A stretch of DNA of 64,000 nt from 3107 sp965216225 (GTDB lineage Bacteria; Pseudomonadota; Alphaproteobacteria; Rhodobacterales; Rhodobacteraceae): assembly GCA_965216225.1 (NCBI GenBank), contig CBDCFF010000028.1, positions 62,001 through 126,000 of the forward strand, given 5' to 3'. Position 1 is the first letter of the stretch; each line of letters starts with the position of its first letter. This document shows, piece after piece, positions 8,679 through 22,055 of this stretch. The notes under the pieces were generated by a model that did no database searches, was not told where the DNA came from, and saw nothing but the letters and a program-made list of their open reading frames with translations. Both the position numbers and the translations under genes were made by a program.

Positions 8679-9308
8679 ATGAAAGCAGTACGCAATGGGC
8701 GCTATATTGACACGGTGAACGGCGGGTTGCGCAAAATTCCGGCGTGGTGTGTCTATCTGGCCGGGGCGACTCCCTTCGTCTGGCTGATCTTCCTGACCTT
8801 CTCCGGCGGGCTGGGCGTCGATCCGGTCAAGGTGCTGGAACACCGTCTGGGAGAGATCGGGTTGCAGTTTCTGATTGCCGGGCTGGCGATCACGCCCCTG
8901 CGCAATCTGACCGGCGTGAACCTGATCAGGCGCCGCCGGCAGATCGGGCTTTTGGGCTTCTTCTACATACTGACGCATTTGCTGGTGTGGCTGCTTCTGG
9001 ACATTCAGTTGCTTTGGGGTCAGATCTGGGCGGATATTCTGAAACGTCCCTATATCACCATCGGGATGCTGGGTTTCGTCCTGATGCTGCCTCTGGCGGC
9101 AACGTCCAACAATGGATCGCTGCGCAGGCTGGGCGCGGCTGCGTGGCGGAAACTGCACAAGCTCACCTATGCCGTGGTTCTGCTGGGCGCGATTCACTTT
9201 GTCATGGTCGTGAAGGGCTGGCAGGCGGAGCCGTTCATCTATCTGGGAATCATCCTGGCGCTTCTGCTGCTGCGGATACGGGCGCCGGGGCGGCGGGTCT
9301 CTGCCTGA
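8679..9308 (+). CDS. msrQ: MsrPQ haem-binding membrane subunit MsrQ
   Basis: A 209-residue ferric-reductase-like membrane protein that passes electrons from the respiratory chain or a flavin to MsrP. About five to six helices are visible. Histidines placed as haem ligands occur in FYILTHLLVW and in the LHKLTY and GAIHFVMV segments. The C-terminal helix LGIILALLLLRIRA ends near the stop. Start ATG 8679 has AAAGG about 9 bases upstream. It is separated from msrP by an antisense gene, so it must either be read through from msrP or have its own promoter in or upstream of 8644-8678. Confidence 0.92.
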   Translation: MKAVRNGRYIDTVNGGLRKIPAWCVYLAGATPFVWLIFLTFSGGLGVDPVKVLEHRLGEIGLQFLIAGLAITPLRNLTGVNLIRRRRQIGLLGFFYILTHLLVWLLLDIQLLWGQIWADILKRPYITIGMLGFVLMLPLAATSNNGSLRRLGAAAWRKLHKLTYAVVLLGAIHFVMVVKGWQAEPFIYLGIILALLLLRIRAPGRRVSA

Positions 9309-9572
9309 TCGCCGCTGCCTTTCAGCCGCCCTGAGGCGCGACGACTACGGGAATCGCGCGATTCCCCCCCCCTGATCCGCCCCCTGATCCGCTGCGGAAT
9401 CGGCAGGCGATTCAGGAAAACCGCAGGGCCGGGCGCCGGGATTCTGCGGATGAGTCCACGCAAAACCGGGAAACTGGCGGCCACGCCCCCTTTGCGGGAC
9501 AGGATTGTTGCGCGGGATCGGACTCCCGCATCCCTTTTGTTTCGATAACCCTTTGGAAATACATGAAAAATG
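9309..9572. other. Intergenic between msrQ and the rRNA promoter, with a perfect palindrome
   Basis: No gene is supported. 9349-9366 is a perfect 18-bp palindrome (GGGAATCGC and its complement), immediately followed by a C-run and two tandem copies of CCCCTGATCCGC. The palindrome could act as the msrQ terminator, although no T-run follows. Confidence 0.5.
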
Positions 9573-9641
9573 GAAGGGTTAAAAAAAATGACATCTTTTT
9601 TGAAAAAAGCGCTTGCAGCCCCCGGTCGATATTCGTAAACA
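9573..9641 (+). promoter_or_regulatory. rRNA operon promoter with A-rich upstream element
   Basis: TTGCAG (9613-9618), a 17-base spacer and TAAACA (9636-9641) form a candidate sigma-70 promoter. The -10 lacks the final T (position -7 is A), a pattern known for CarD-dependent promoters in Rhodobacter. The preceding 9573-9608 is strongly A/T-rich with phased A and T runs, like an UP element. It is about 380 bases upstream of 16S, a normal distance. Confidence 0.6.
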
Positions 9642-9778
9642 CCGCTTCACCGACCGGGCGCGATGCTCTGACGGGACGCTAAGCGGGCCACACGGAACAG
9701 GCGGCGGACGATAACAAGAGGGAGTGACGAGGCGGGCGGCGCCAGACAAAAGGGCGCTCCGGTTCGTTTTTTTCTCTT

Positions 9779-9790
9779 TGCTCTTTGAAA
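9779..9790 (+). promoter_or_regulatory. rrn leader boxA antitermination site
   Basis: TGCTCTTTGAAA closely matches the bacterial rRNA boxA consensus (TGCTCTTTAACA) and lies in the leader about 230 bases before 16S. It would recruit NusB-S10 for antitermination. Confidence 0.75.
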
Positions 9791-10021
9791 TTTCTGGTAT
9801 CTGAAGAGATATGTGGGCGGTCTGGTTCATCCGATGAACAGGCTACTGCATATCGGCTCACTAGACTTCGGTCGATGATGTGAGTGTCAGCTTCACTGTT
9901 TGAAGGATTTCCGGTTTCTGATGAAGCCGGAAGTTCAGCAAGCAGATGACTTCATCTGGCTTAACCACCAGATGAGATGTGCAGAGGTTCGAGCATCAAG
10001 GACAAGCTGGCAACAGCTTTT

Positions 10022-11705
<1,684 letters not shown>

Positions 11706-11721
11706 TGCTCCGGCAACAAGG

Positions 11722-11797
11722 GGGGCGTTAGCTCAGCTGGGAGAGCACCTGCTTTGCAAGCAGGGGGTCATCGGTTCGATCCCGATACGCTCCACCA
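11722..11797 (+). tRNA. tRNA-Ala (TGC anticodon)
   Basis: A 76-base cloverleaf starting GGGGCGTTAGCTCAGC with an encoded CCA end. The acceptor GGGGCGT pairs with ACGCTCC (one G-U). The anticodon loop is TTTGCAA (TGC) and the T arm is GGTTCGATCCC. It follows tRNA-Ile by 16 bases as in most alphaproteobacterial operons. Confidence 0.97.
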
Positions 11798-12136
11798 TTC
11801 GGATTTGACCGCCAAGCACTGTCGAGTGTTTGGCCGTCCGATCTGGACGCCGTCCTCGGGCAGCCGCGAGGTTGCAGGACGGGAAATTGACATCGTAAAG
11901 AGAGATATCAATATCAACATTGCCTGATCTTCCCGAGTAGGGGAACGATCTCGGCGCTGTGTCATGGCATCGTGCCGTGGCAGGCAACCGGACTTCCATT
12001 CTCCTGGAACCCGGATGTATCCAGGCCGAAACGGGTGATGTTGTCCAAGTCAAGTACACTAACCTATGTCATGTCCTTCGGGACATGGCGGGAAAGTATG
12101 ACTTCTGATCCGGGGAAGCCTGTCTTCTTCCGGATC
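11798..12136 (+). other. tRNA-Ala-23S internal transcribed spacer
   Basis: About 340 bases without a gene. Near its 3' end CATGTCC (around 12070) and GGGACATG form a short stem-loop with a TTC loop, probably part of the 23S precursor processing structure. Confidence 0.6.
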
Positions 12137-14980
<2,844 letters not shown>

Positions 14981-15102
14981 TCCGGTAGAAGGCAGGTTGT
15001 TCCCCTGAACGGGGCGCAAATTGCTGGAACCGTGATCAGAAGCATACACCTTGCTGACTTGGCATTGCGCCCCGCCCCCGCCGGGCGGTGGCGTATTGAT
15101 AT

Positions 15103-15246
15103 AAGGTTTTTTCCCGGTTTGGTGGTCATAGCACAAGCGAAACACCCGATCCCTTTCCGAACTCGGCCGTTAAGCGCTGTTGCGCCGATGGTACTGCGTC
15201 TTAAGGCGTGGGAGAGTAGGTCACCGCCAAGCCCGGAAAAAACCTT
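15103..15246 (+). other. 5S precursor processing stem
   Basis: AAGGTTTTTTCC (15103-15114) is perfectly complementary to GGAAAAAACCTT (15235-15246), bracketing 5S. This 12-bp stem extends the 5S terminal helix and would be the maturation substrate. Confidence 0.7.
15115..15234 (+). rRNA. rrf: 5S ribosomal RNA
   Basis: About 120 bases. The terminal stem GGTTTGGTGGT pairs with ACCGCCAAGCC. Conserved segments are ACCCGATCCCTTTCCGAACTC and GAGAGTAGGTC. No tRNA gene follows it here. Confidence 0.95.
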
Positions 15247-15295
15247 TCGGTATCTCTCGTTACGAAATTCCCTGCCCGATGTGAATGCGAATTGC

Positions 15296-15332
15296 CCCCG
15301 GCGCGATGTTCAGTACGAGCGTCGCGCCGGGG
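15296..15332. terminator. Inverted repeat between 5S and the 5'-nucleotidase gene
   Basis: CCCCGGCGCGA (15296-15306) and TCGCGCCGGGG (15322-15332) form an 11-bp perfect stem with a 15-base loop. It lies just past the stop of the minus-strand nucleotidase and past the rRNA operon, so it could terminate either or both; no T-run accompanies it. Confidence 0.45.
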
Positions 15333-15344
15333 TCGTCACGGGCA

Positions 15345-16919
15345 TCATTTCCGCGTGATCCGGCCATCGAGATAAGGTGCGTAGGGGCCTTTCGCCGCCA
15401 GGTATTCCGCCGTCACATCCGCGAGATCGGGACCGAAATCGTAGACGTTCGCCGAATCGACGAACATCCTGTAGCCGTCGCCGCCGCCCCGGACATAGTT
15501 GTTGGAGACCAGATAATAGGTCGCCGCCGGGTCGATCGGCACCCAGGTGTCGCCATCGGCCACCAGAACCGCGACGATCCGGCTCTCGTTCGGGGCGACC
15601 GAGGCATCCCAGGCGAACCGGAGCCCGGCCACCTGCGGGAAACGGCCCGCGACCTCTTCCACCTGACTCACCCCGTTTTCAAGCGCGTCGATCACGGTCT
15701 GGCCGGAGACCTGGAATGTGGACAGCGTGTTCTGGAAGGGCAGCACGGTCAGCACCTCGCCCATCGTCACCTCACCCGCGTCGATAGAGGCGCGCAGGCC
15801 GCCGGAATTGGCGATTGCAATGGTCACGCCCTGATCCTTCACCCGCTCAAGCATGGCGTCGGCGACAAGATTGCCCATCGGGCACTCCTGCACCCGGCAA
15901 ATGGACCGGTTGCCCTCGATGGCTTCGGCGCTCTCTGCCACAACCCTGTTGCGGATCTCCTCCAGCGGCCGGCCAAGTTCGGCGATTCTGGCCCTGATCC
16001 CTTCATCCTCCGTCACCGAGGCATCCATGATCAGCGGCTCGCCCACGGCTTCGGTCAGATTGCCGTCATCGTCAAAGGTGACGTTCAGTTCGCCCAGAAA
16101 CCTGCCATAGGCATAAGCCTGAACGATCGCCGTGTTGCCGACCATTGTCGGGTACGGACCCGCTGCGCGTTCGCTGGTGTTCGACAGGAGGGTGTTGGAA
16201 TGGCCGCCCACAATGACATCCACACCGGTGGTTTCCGCCGCAATCCGCTGATCCACCACATAACCCGAATGGCTGAGCACGATGATCCTGTTCACCCCTT
16301 CGGCGGCCAGCCTGTCAACCTCGGCCTGCACCGCAGCCACGGGATCGGTGAAGATCACGTTCTTGCCGGGGCTGGCCAGTTCATCGGTGTCATGCGGTGT
16401 CAGGCCGATCAGGCCCAGCCTTTCACCGCCGCGTTCGATCACCACCGATTTCCGAATGACATCGGACAAAAGCGGCTCCCCGGAATAATCGGCGTTCGAC
16501 ATCAGAACCGGAAAATCGACCGCATCGACAAAGCCGCGCAGCACCTCGGGGCCGTCGTCGAATTCATGGTTGCCCACGGTCATCGCGTCATAGCCCATCC
16601 TGTTCATCATCTCGGCCGCAACCGCGCCCTTGTAATAGGTATAGTAGAGCGTCCCCTGGAACTGATCGCCGCCATCGACGAGGATGGAGTTGCCGGACCG
16701 CGCCCGCGCATCGGCAATCGCGCTGACCAGCCGGGCGGCGCCGCCAAAGCATTTTCCCTCGGCATTGTCCTCTGCCGGGCAGCCCGAATCATATTTCGAC
16801 ACCGGCTCGAACCGGGCGTGGAAATCGTTGGTGTGCAAAATCGTCAGGGAATAGTCGGCGCAGGCGGCGCCGGCAGACAGCGCGATTGCCGCTGCCGAAG
16901 TGTGGAATACATGTCTCAT
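15345..16919 (-). CDS. Secreted 5'-nucleotidase (UshA-type metallophosphatase)
   Basis: A 524-residue exported enzyme. A Sec signal peptide is clear (MRHVFHTSAAAIALSAGAAC then ADYSL). The metallophosphatase domain has HTNDFHARFEP, GGDQFQGT, GNHEFDDG, LSHSGY and GGHSNT, which bind the two metals. The C-terminal substrate domain contains NSGGLRASI and the FQNTLSTFQVSG segment. It would hydrolyse nucleotides or related phosphoesters in the periplasm. I use the ATG at 16919 because AGAGG sits 6 bases upstream and the signal peptide starts there; an upstream in-frame start would add 13 unlikely residues. It converges on the rRNA operon. Confidence 0.92.
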   Translation of the reverse strand: MRHVFHTSAAAIALSAGAACADYSLTILHTNDFHARFEPVSKYDSGCPAEDNAEGKCFGGAARLVSAIADARARSGNSILVDGGDQFQGTLYYTYYKGAVAAEMMNRMGYDAMTVGNHEFDDGPEVLRGFVDAVDFPVLMSNADYSGEPLLSDVIRKSVVIERGGERLGLIGLTPHDTDELASPGKNVIFTDPVAAVQAEVDRLAAEGVNRIIVLSHSGYVVDQRIAAETTGVDVIVGGHSNTLLSNTSERAAGPYPTMVGNTAIVQAYAYGRFLGELNVTFDDDGNLTEAVGEPLIMDASVTEDEGIRARIAELGRPLEEIRNRVVAESAEAIEGNRSICRVQECPMGNLVADAMLERVKDQGVTIAIANSGGLRASIDAGEVTMGEVLTVLPFQNTLSTFQVSGQTVIDALENGVSQVEEVAGRFPQVAGLRFAWDASVAPNESRIVAVLVADGDTWVPIDPAATYYLVSNNYVRGGGDGYRMFVDSANVYDFGPDLADVTAEYLAAKGPYAPYLDGRITRK

Positions 16920-17049
16920 GTCGGACCTCTTTGTTGGATGGTGGCAGATTGCCCCCATACGCGACCGGAGTCAAAACCCTCTTCACTGCCTGACGCGATA
17001 TTTGCGGCTCCCGCTTGACCAGCCGTCAGGCTTTGGGCATGTGGGGCAC

Positions 17050-17388
17050 ATGCTGATCTACAAGATATTCCGCGCCGGCGAATGGGCCGTGCTGGAGCGT
17101 GACGGCGCGACTTTCGGATCGCCGGTCGATCTGGCCGATGGTTTCGTCCATTTCTCGACCGCCGAACAGGCGGCGGAAACCGCGGCAAGACATTTCGCGG
17201 GCGAAAGCGGGCTTGTTCTGCTGGCCTGCGATGCCGGCGCCATGGGCGATGACCTGAAATGGGAGGTCGCGCGCGGCGGGGGCCTGTTTCCGCATCTTCA
17301 TCGCGAACTGCGCCGGTCGGATGCGGTCTGGTCGCGGCCTCTGCCTGCGGGGCCGGAAGGCCATGTTTTCCCGAAGGAAATGGTATGA
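17050..17388 (+). CDS. DUF952 family protein
   Basis: A 112-residue protein with the family hallmarks IYKI at the start, GFVHFSTAEQ (about residues 31-40) and the FPHLHREL segment near the C-terminus. Biochemical function is unknown; the family resembles ADP-ribosyl-related folds, which I mention only as background. The stop overlaps the pyrD start in an ATGA, so the two are co-translated. The pairing of DUF952 with pyrD is common in Rhodobacterales as I recall it. Confidence 0.88.
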   Translation: MLIYKIFRAGEWAVLERDGATFGSPVDLADGFVHFSTAEQAAETAARHFAGESGLVLLACDAGAMGDDLKWEVARGGGLFPHLHRELRRSDAVWSRPLPAGPEGHVFPKEMV

Positions 17389-18443
17389 ATCTGCGGGAAA
17401 GGCTGGCGCTGGCCGCGCTGCGCCGGATTGAACCGGAAACCGCGCACGGGCTGTCGATCCGGGCGTTGAAGGCCGGGCTCGCGCCGCTGCCGGGTCCGGT
17501 CACGTCGTCGCGCCTGGCAACCGGGATCGCCGGTTTGCGGCTGCCCAATCCCGTCGGTCTGGCGGCAGGCTATGACAAGAATGCCGAGGTTGTCGCGCCG
17601 CTTCTGCGGGCGGGCTTCGGGTTCATCGAAGTGGGCGCGGCAACGCCGAACCCGCAGCCGGGCAACCCCGGCCCGCGCCTTTTCCGTCTGCCAGAGGATC
17701 GCGCCGCCATCAACCGTTTCGGCTTCAACAGTGAAGGTATGGAAGCGGTCCGGGCGCGGCTGGCGGCTCGGCCGGTGGAGGGGGTGGTCGGCCTCAATCT
17801 GGGCGCGAACCGGGACAGCGCTGGGCGTGCCGCCGATTTTGCCGGGGTTCTTGCCCATTGCGGACCGCATATCGACTTTGCCACGGTCAACGTGTCGTCC
17901 CCCAACACCGGGAAACTGCGCGACCTGCAAGGGGCGGGGGCGCTTTCCGCCCTGCTCGAAGGGGTGATGGAGGCCCGCGCCGCGCTGGCGCAACCGATCC
18001 CGGTTTTCCTGAAAATCGCGCCGGATCTGACGGATGCCGAACTTGACGAGATTGCCGGGGTCGCCCTGTCATCGGGCATTCACGCAATCATCGCCACGAA
18101 TACCACGTTGTCCCGCGACGGTCTGAAAAGCCGTCATCGTGATCAGGCGGGCGGGCTGTCGGGCGCGCCCCTGTTCGACAGATCGACCCGCGTGCTTGCC
18201 CGGCTCAGTCAACTGAGCGGCGGCAAATTGCCCCTGATCGGCGTCGGCGGGATCGGGTCCGCCGAAGACGCCTATGGGAAAATCCGCGCCGGGGCGTCGG
18301 CGGTGCAGCTTTACACGGCGATGGTCTATCAGGGGCTGTCGCTGGTTCCGCGCATTGCGCGGGGGCTGGACGGCCTGCTTGCCCGCGACGGGTTCGCCAA
18401 TGTGGCGGACGCTGTGGGCACCGGACGGCAGGACTGGCCATGA
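17385..18443 (+). CDS. pyrD: Dihydroorotate dehydrogenase (quinone), class 2
   Basis: A 352-residue FMN enzyme oxidising dihydroorotate to orotate in pyrimidine synthesis, with electrons passed to membrane quinone. The N-terminal helical region (LRRIEPETAHGLSIRALKAG) is the class-2 membrane-associating extension. FMN and substrate motifs: NPVGLAAGYDKN, NRFGFNSEG, the catalytic serine in VNVSSPNTGKLRDLQ (Ser171/172), TNTT and GVGGIGSAEDA. Length is standard. Translation is coupled to DUF952 by a 4-base overlap. Confidence 0.96.
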   Translation: MNLRERLALAALRRIEPETAHGLSIRALKAGLAPLPGPVTSSRLATGIAGLRLPNPVGLAAGYDKNAEVVAPLLRAGFGFIEVGAATPNPQPGNPGPRLFRLPEDRAAINRFGFNSEGMEAVRARLAARPVEGVVGLNLGANRDSAGRAADFAGVLAHCGPHIDFATVNVSSPNTGKLRDLQGAGALSALLEGVMEARAALAQPIPVFLKIAPDLTDAELDEIAGVALSSGIHAIIATNTTLSRDGLKSRHRDQAGGLSGAPLFDRSTRVLARLSQLSGGKLPLIGVGGIGSAEDAYGKIRAGASAVQLYTAMVYQGLSLVPRIARGLDGLLARDGFANVADAVGTGRQDWP

Positions 18444-18502
18444 TCATCGTCCGGCACGAGACCCGCCCGGGGCGGACCGGGACATTCCCCGAGTCCCCCC
18501 TC

Positions 18503-19015
18503 TCAGCCCCGGCCCACCTGGGCCTCAAGCCCCGGATAGGCCCATCCCAATGTAAGGCCGCGGGTGATGTTCAGGATCATCAACGCGCCCCACAGGTCGT
18601 GATTGCCGAAGGCCGGCAGCAGCACCGCGACAGCCACGGCGTAAACCACGACGGAGAACATCATCATGCGCCGCATCTCGCGCGTCCAGGTCGCGCCGAA
18701 ATAGATACCGTCGAACATCCAGGATGCGACGCCGATCACCGCCGCCGCCGCCCAGCAAAGATAGATGCGCGCCTCGGCCCGGACCTCTGGCGACGTGCTC
18801 ATCAGGTTGATCAGCAATGGCCCCGCGACAAGGAAGAACAGACCCAGCAGGACCGCACCGCCAACCGCCCATTGCGCGGTTATCACCGCAGCGCGCCGCA
18901 GCCGGGCGTGCGCACCGGCCCCGACGGCGGCGCCGACAAGCGCCTCTGCGGCAAAGGCGAACCCATCAAGCGCGAAGGCGGTGATCTCAAGAAACTGTAT
19001 CAGCACCAGCGTTGT
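18503..19015 (-). pseudogene. MATE-family efflux transporter, C-terminal remnant
   Basis: Minus-strand coding for about 170 residues starting at IQFLEITAFALDGFAFAAEA, a hallmark of the second half of DinF-like MATE transporters. The helices continue (AVGGAVLLGLFFLVAGPLL, VIGVASWMFDGIYFGATW) to EAQVGRG at the normal C-terminus. The first half of the protein is absent: similarity stops at about 19015 where IS5 sequence begins, so an insertion plus deletion removed it. Not expected to be functional. Confidence 0.8.
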
Positions 19016-19526
19016 TGCACGGATGCGGTCGCGTTTGATATTGAGGCGTTTCGTTCTCAATAGGCTGCTGTAGATGCCACATAAGTTCAACGCCACTCGT
19101 CGTAACAAGGTCCCCAGGCAAGGGCATCGGGTTACGAATTGGGCTGAGTACAACGAGGGCCTGCGACGGCGCGGGGATCTGACGGTGTGGGTCAGTGAAG
19201 AGGCGCCTGGTTTGTGGTCGTCACCGCGCCGCACAACCCGCGGCGGGCAGCCTCTCTACTCGGATCTGGCGATTGAGCTCTGTCTGACCCTGGGCATGGT
19301 TTTCAACCAACCGCTGCGCCAGACACAAGGGTTCATGTGCAGTATCGCGGGTTTGCTTGGGGTTGAGATCGCAGTGCCGGATTTCTCCACCTTATCGCGC
19401 AGGGGCAACGGACTGAGCTTGCCTGCCAAACCAAAGCCCGACAGTGACAAACCGGCCCATCTGGTCGTCGACAGCACAGGCCTGAAGATTTTCGGGGAAG
19501 GTGAATGGCTTGAGGAGAAGCATAAG
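19015..19526 (+). mobile_element. IS5-family remnant, left part (copy 1)
   Basis: Holds the upstream end and the first 150 codons of an IS5 transposase, then is cut at 19526 by the IS481 element. The left limit is approximate, placed where MATE similarity ends. The matching right half of this IS is not present in the window. Confidence 0.65.
19074..19526 (+). pseudogene. IS5-family transposase, N-terminal part
   Basis: Starts MPHKFNATRRNKVPRQGHRV and contains LTVWVSEEA, the SDLAIELCLTLGMVF block and the first DDE residue in HLVVDSTGLKIFGEGEW. It breaks at KHKC where the IS481 terminus TGTCACATCC begins. The two later catalytic residues are missing, so it is dead. Confidence 0.8.
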
Positions 19527-20530
19527 TGTCACATCCCATGTGATTGCATGGCTGCTTCCTGAAGAGCTCGGGCTTTTCTCGATGCCAGTCCTTGAGCGCA
19601 TCAATTGGCGTGCGGCCTTTCAGAACGGATTGCGGCAACTGGCCGTTGTAGAGGCGGACGTACCGCAAGATCGTCCGCTCCAGATACTCGCCGCTGCGGA
19701 AACGGTGGCTCTGGAGCACGTCCCCGATCCGACCGTTGAAACGCTCGACCATGCCGTTGGTCTGCGGCCGCATCGGTGGGGCCAGGCGATGCTCGATCCC
19801 GAACCCGGCGCAGAGGCGGCCGAACTCATGATTGCCGGTCGCGGCGCGGCGGCGAAGGCCGAAGAGCCTGTCGGTGAACTCCTTGCCATTGTCCGTCAGC
19901 ACGCGGGTGATCCGCATCGGGGCGGCGCGCTCCAGGTCGCGCAGGAACCGGCGGGCGTTGGCCGCAGTCTTCACTGGGTAGATGCGCACGAAGACCCGGC
20001 GGGTGGCGCGGGCGATCGCGACGAACAGATACCGGGGCCGGTCCTCATCGGCCATCTGCGGCAGGTATTTCACGTCGATGTGGATGGAGCCGGGCTCGTA
20101 TGCCTTGAAAGGCTTGTGCGCGGGCTTCGCCACCTTCGGCTTCAGGTCACGGAGGGCGCCGACCCCATGCCGACGCAGGCATCGGTCCAGCCCGGAGCGC
20201 GAGACGGTCGGGTTGAGAAACTCGCGGACCACGGCGAGCAGGTCGTCGAGCGGCAGCAGCAGCGTCTTCCTCAGCGAGACGGCCACGGCCTCCTGTGCTG
20301 GCGTGAGTGTGGTCTGCAACCTGTGCGCCGTGTGGCTCCGATCATGGACGGTGTCTCCAGACGGTCTGCTCCGAGATGCCGTAGCGCTCGGCCACGATCC
20401 ACGCGGGCTCTTTGCTCGCTTGGATCGCGGCCCTGATCTTCGGCGTCGTCGTCGCCTGCTTGTGCAAAGAAATCAGCATGTCTTGCCTCCGTCCCGAATC
20501 TCACGCAGGACCGATCTTGCCATGAACAGG
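19527..20530 (-). mobile_element. IS481-family element (copy 1)
   Basis: Left terminus is read as TGTCACATCC at 19527-19536, inside the IS5 transposase. The right limit near 20530 is approximate; I could not find a clean matching inverted repeat, and IS256 sequence starts by about 20570, so the right end may be truncated. Confidence 0.6.
19530..20480 (-). pseudogene. IS481-family transposase with a frameshift
   Basis: The catalytic core is intact: Asp in GSIHIDVKY, Asp in TRVLTDNGKEF and Glu in MRPQTNGMVERFNGRI, ending near NHMGCDT. The N-terminal helix-turn-helix starts at the ATG whose complement is at 20478-20480 (MLISLHKQATTTPKIRAAIQ, then AERYGISEQTVW). Around 20364 a small deletion removes the expected linker after the VW pair and shifts the frame, so the DNA-binding and catalytic halves are in different frames. 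Confidence 0.75.
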
Positions 20531-20570
20531 CCAGAACAGCGAGGGTCTATCTGATCGTCCGGGATGGAAC

Positions 20571-20715
20571 TCATAGCCAAGATGCGCAGTTAATTCGGCG
20601 CCCAACATCCGTTCCATCAACTTGATCTTGAGCTCCTTCATCAGCCCGGCATCGCCGAGCAAATCCTCAGGCCGCTCGCAGCCCTCAGAAGTTCCCTGGA
20701 AATCGTCATCGTCAT
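20571..20715 (-). pseudogene. IS256-family transposase, N-terminal scrap
   Basis: Reads MTMTISREL from the ATG at 20715, then loses the repeated DELLEG segment through a short deletion that shifts the frame, then continues in the other frame as CERPEDLLGDAGLMKELKIK to TAHLGYE. Only about 55 residues remain compared with 406 in the intact copy at 52849-54069. Confidence 0.75.
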
Positions 20716-20774
20716 TGCTCCTCTCACAAAGCATGGAACAGATCAGGGATACACAGATGATCGGACACTCTCCG

Positions 20775-21134
20775 ACCGCCGACTCGACCGCCGACTTGGC
20801 CGCCGATGAACTGGACGCATTCGAGGAAAAACGGGCCGGAAAACATGCCTCCATCGCCCCGGCCTGGCGCCGGGCGTGGCAAGAGGTGATACCGTTCCCT
20901 GCCTTCGAACCGGCGATCCGCAGGATCATCTGCACAACGAATGCCATGGAAAGCCTGAACCGTGTGATCCGCAAATCCATCAGGACGCGCGGCTCGTTCC
21001 TGACCGGGGAGGCGGCGACCAGGCTGATCTGTCCGGCAATCCGGAACTTCGAAAAAGGAGGCAGAAACGTCCGCGAATGGTTTGCTGCCTGCAACCAGTT
21101 CGCTATCATGTTCGACGAGCGCTTCAATGCGTGA
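20775..21134 (+). pseudogene. IS256-family transposase, C-terminal part
   Basis: Encodes the last 120 residues of the transposase (ADELDAFEEKRAGKHASIAP, the catalytic Glu region ICTTNAMESLNRVIRKS, then FDERFNA). The first two thirds, with both catalytic aspartates, are missing. It is closer to the copy at 37458-38597 than to the intact copy at 52849-54069, for example in the RRIICTTNAMES segment. Confidence 0.8.
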
Positions 21135-21199
21135 CCGTATTTGAAACCCCCACGGACCGGGACAGATACACAGAATTCAGGACACTCCCGATCATCGGG

Positions 21200-21690
21200 C
21201 CAGATATCGTCGCCGGGCTTGCCCATCCTGACAGCCATCTTCTCGTCAACCGTGTTGCGTACCCTGGCGCGGCGACCAGCGTGCTGGCGACGGTCCGACC
21301 GGACATCGCGATGTAACCGGCCTCGCGCAGCGCGCGTCGAACCGGCTGAAAAGCCCCTCGATCACGCCTGCCCTGGTCAGACGCTCGCGGAACACCCGAA
21401 TGGTCTTCGCGTCCGGAACCCGGTCATGCAACCCGAGCCCGGGGAAACGCATGAACGACAGCCGGTCCGGGATCAGGAACTCTGCGCGGTCATCACCGGG
21501 ATTGTCTTGCGCCTGGACAATCAGGATCCTGAACATCAGCACGACGTCACAGGGCGGGCGCCTTTCGAGCCGTCCGAGTACGCCAGAGCCTTCACAATAT
21601 CCGCACGGAAAATCTCGAAATCAGACGCCCCGGCACAGGCTTCCAACTGATCGCCATGATCGCTCGACCGCTTCCGGCGGTCATCCATGT
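21200..21690 (-). pseudogene. IS5-family transposase remnant (copy 2), multiple frameshifts
   Basis: On the minus strand MDDRRKRSSDHGDQLEACAG through IVKALAYSDGSKGARP leads, after a one-base shift, into VVLMFRILIVQAQDNPGDDR, DRLSFMRFPGLGLHDRVPDA and VFRERLTRAGVIEGLFSRFD. After a second shift it becomes MSGRTVASTLVAAPGYATR. These are the N-terminal blocks of an IS5 transposase. The catalytic core downstream is gone. Confidence 0.75.
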
Positions 21691-22055
21691 CAGAAAATCC
21701 CGGCTGTCCGACCATCTGCCGCTCTTGTCACGAGGCGCCGGGAGTGAACCGGATTCAGACCGGATTGGCGAGGTAAATCGAGGCCCTCACCTGTTGACAA
21801 CCTCGGCGACTCTCCATATACCGCGCGCATCCGGGCCTGCTTCGGGGTTTCCCCTTGCGCCTGATTCAGAGTTGTAGTGGTCATGATCCGGGCACCTTTG
21901 CCGCCCCGATCCTCTGAATGCTCCACCGCGTCGTTCACCTCGGTACGGGAACGAATGCGGCCTTTCGCCTTGCGGACGCGCGAGGTGTGCCGAATCCAGC
22001 CGCACGGAGCGCCGTGCATGAAACACATGTGTTGCAACAACGGGAACGAACCGGA
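21691..22055. other. IS-derived or unassigned DNA directly upstream of rpsL
   Basis: No intact gene. A minus-strand frame reads MTTTTLNQAQGETPKQARMR from 21884; I do not recognise it, and it may be a relic of a former neighbour. 22022-22033 is a 12-bp palindrome (AACACATGTGTT) 22 bases before the rpsL start. I could not point to a strong promoter, although the str operon must be read from here or from further upstream. Confidence 0.4.

Larger units (their letters stand above)
20571..21189. mobile_element. Two IS256-family fragments joined head to head
   Basis: The fragment on the minus strand runs from about 20571 to its left terminus GGACACTCTC (20763-20772). Directly next to it, on the plus strand, is the C-terminal part of a second copy, ending in GATACACAGAATTCAGGACACTCCC (right terminus at 21189). 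The terminus of one copy therefore sits inside the coding region of another copy facing the opposite way. Confidence 0.75.

Noticed and set aside
9349..9400. Palindrome plus tandem CCCCTGATCCGC as a CRISPR or replication-origin iteron
   Set aside because: Only two tandem units and one palindrome; no regularly spaced repeats, spacers or initiator gene nearby.
15235..15260. tRNA-fMet after 5S
   Set aside because: Many related rRNA operons end with tRNA-fMet, but no cloverleaf is found between 15235 and 15344.
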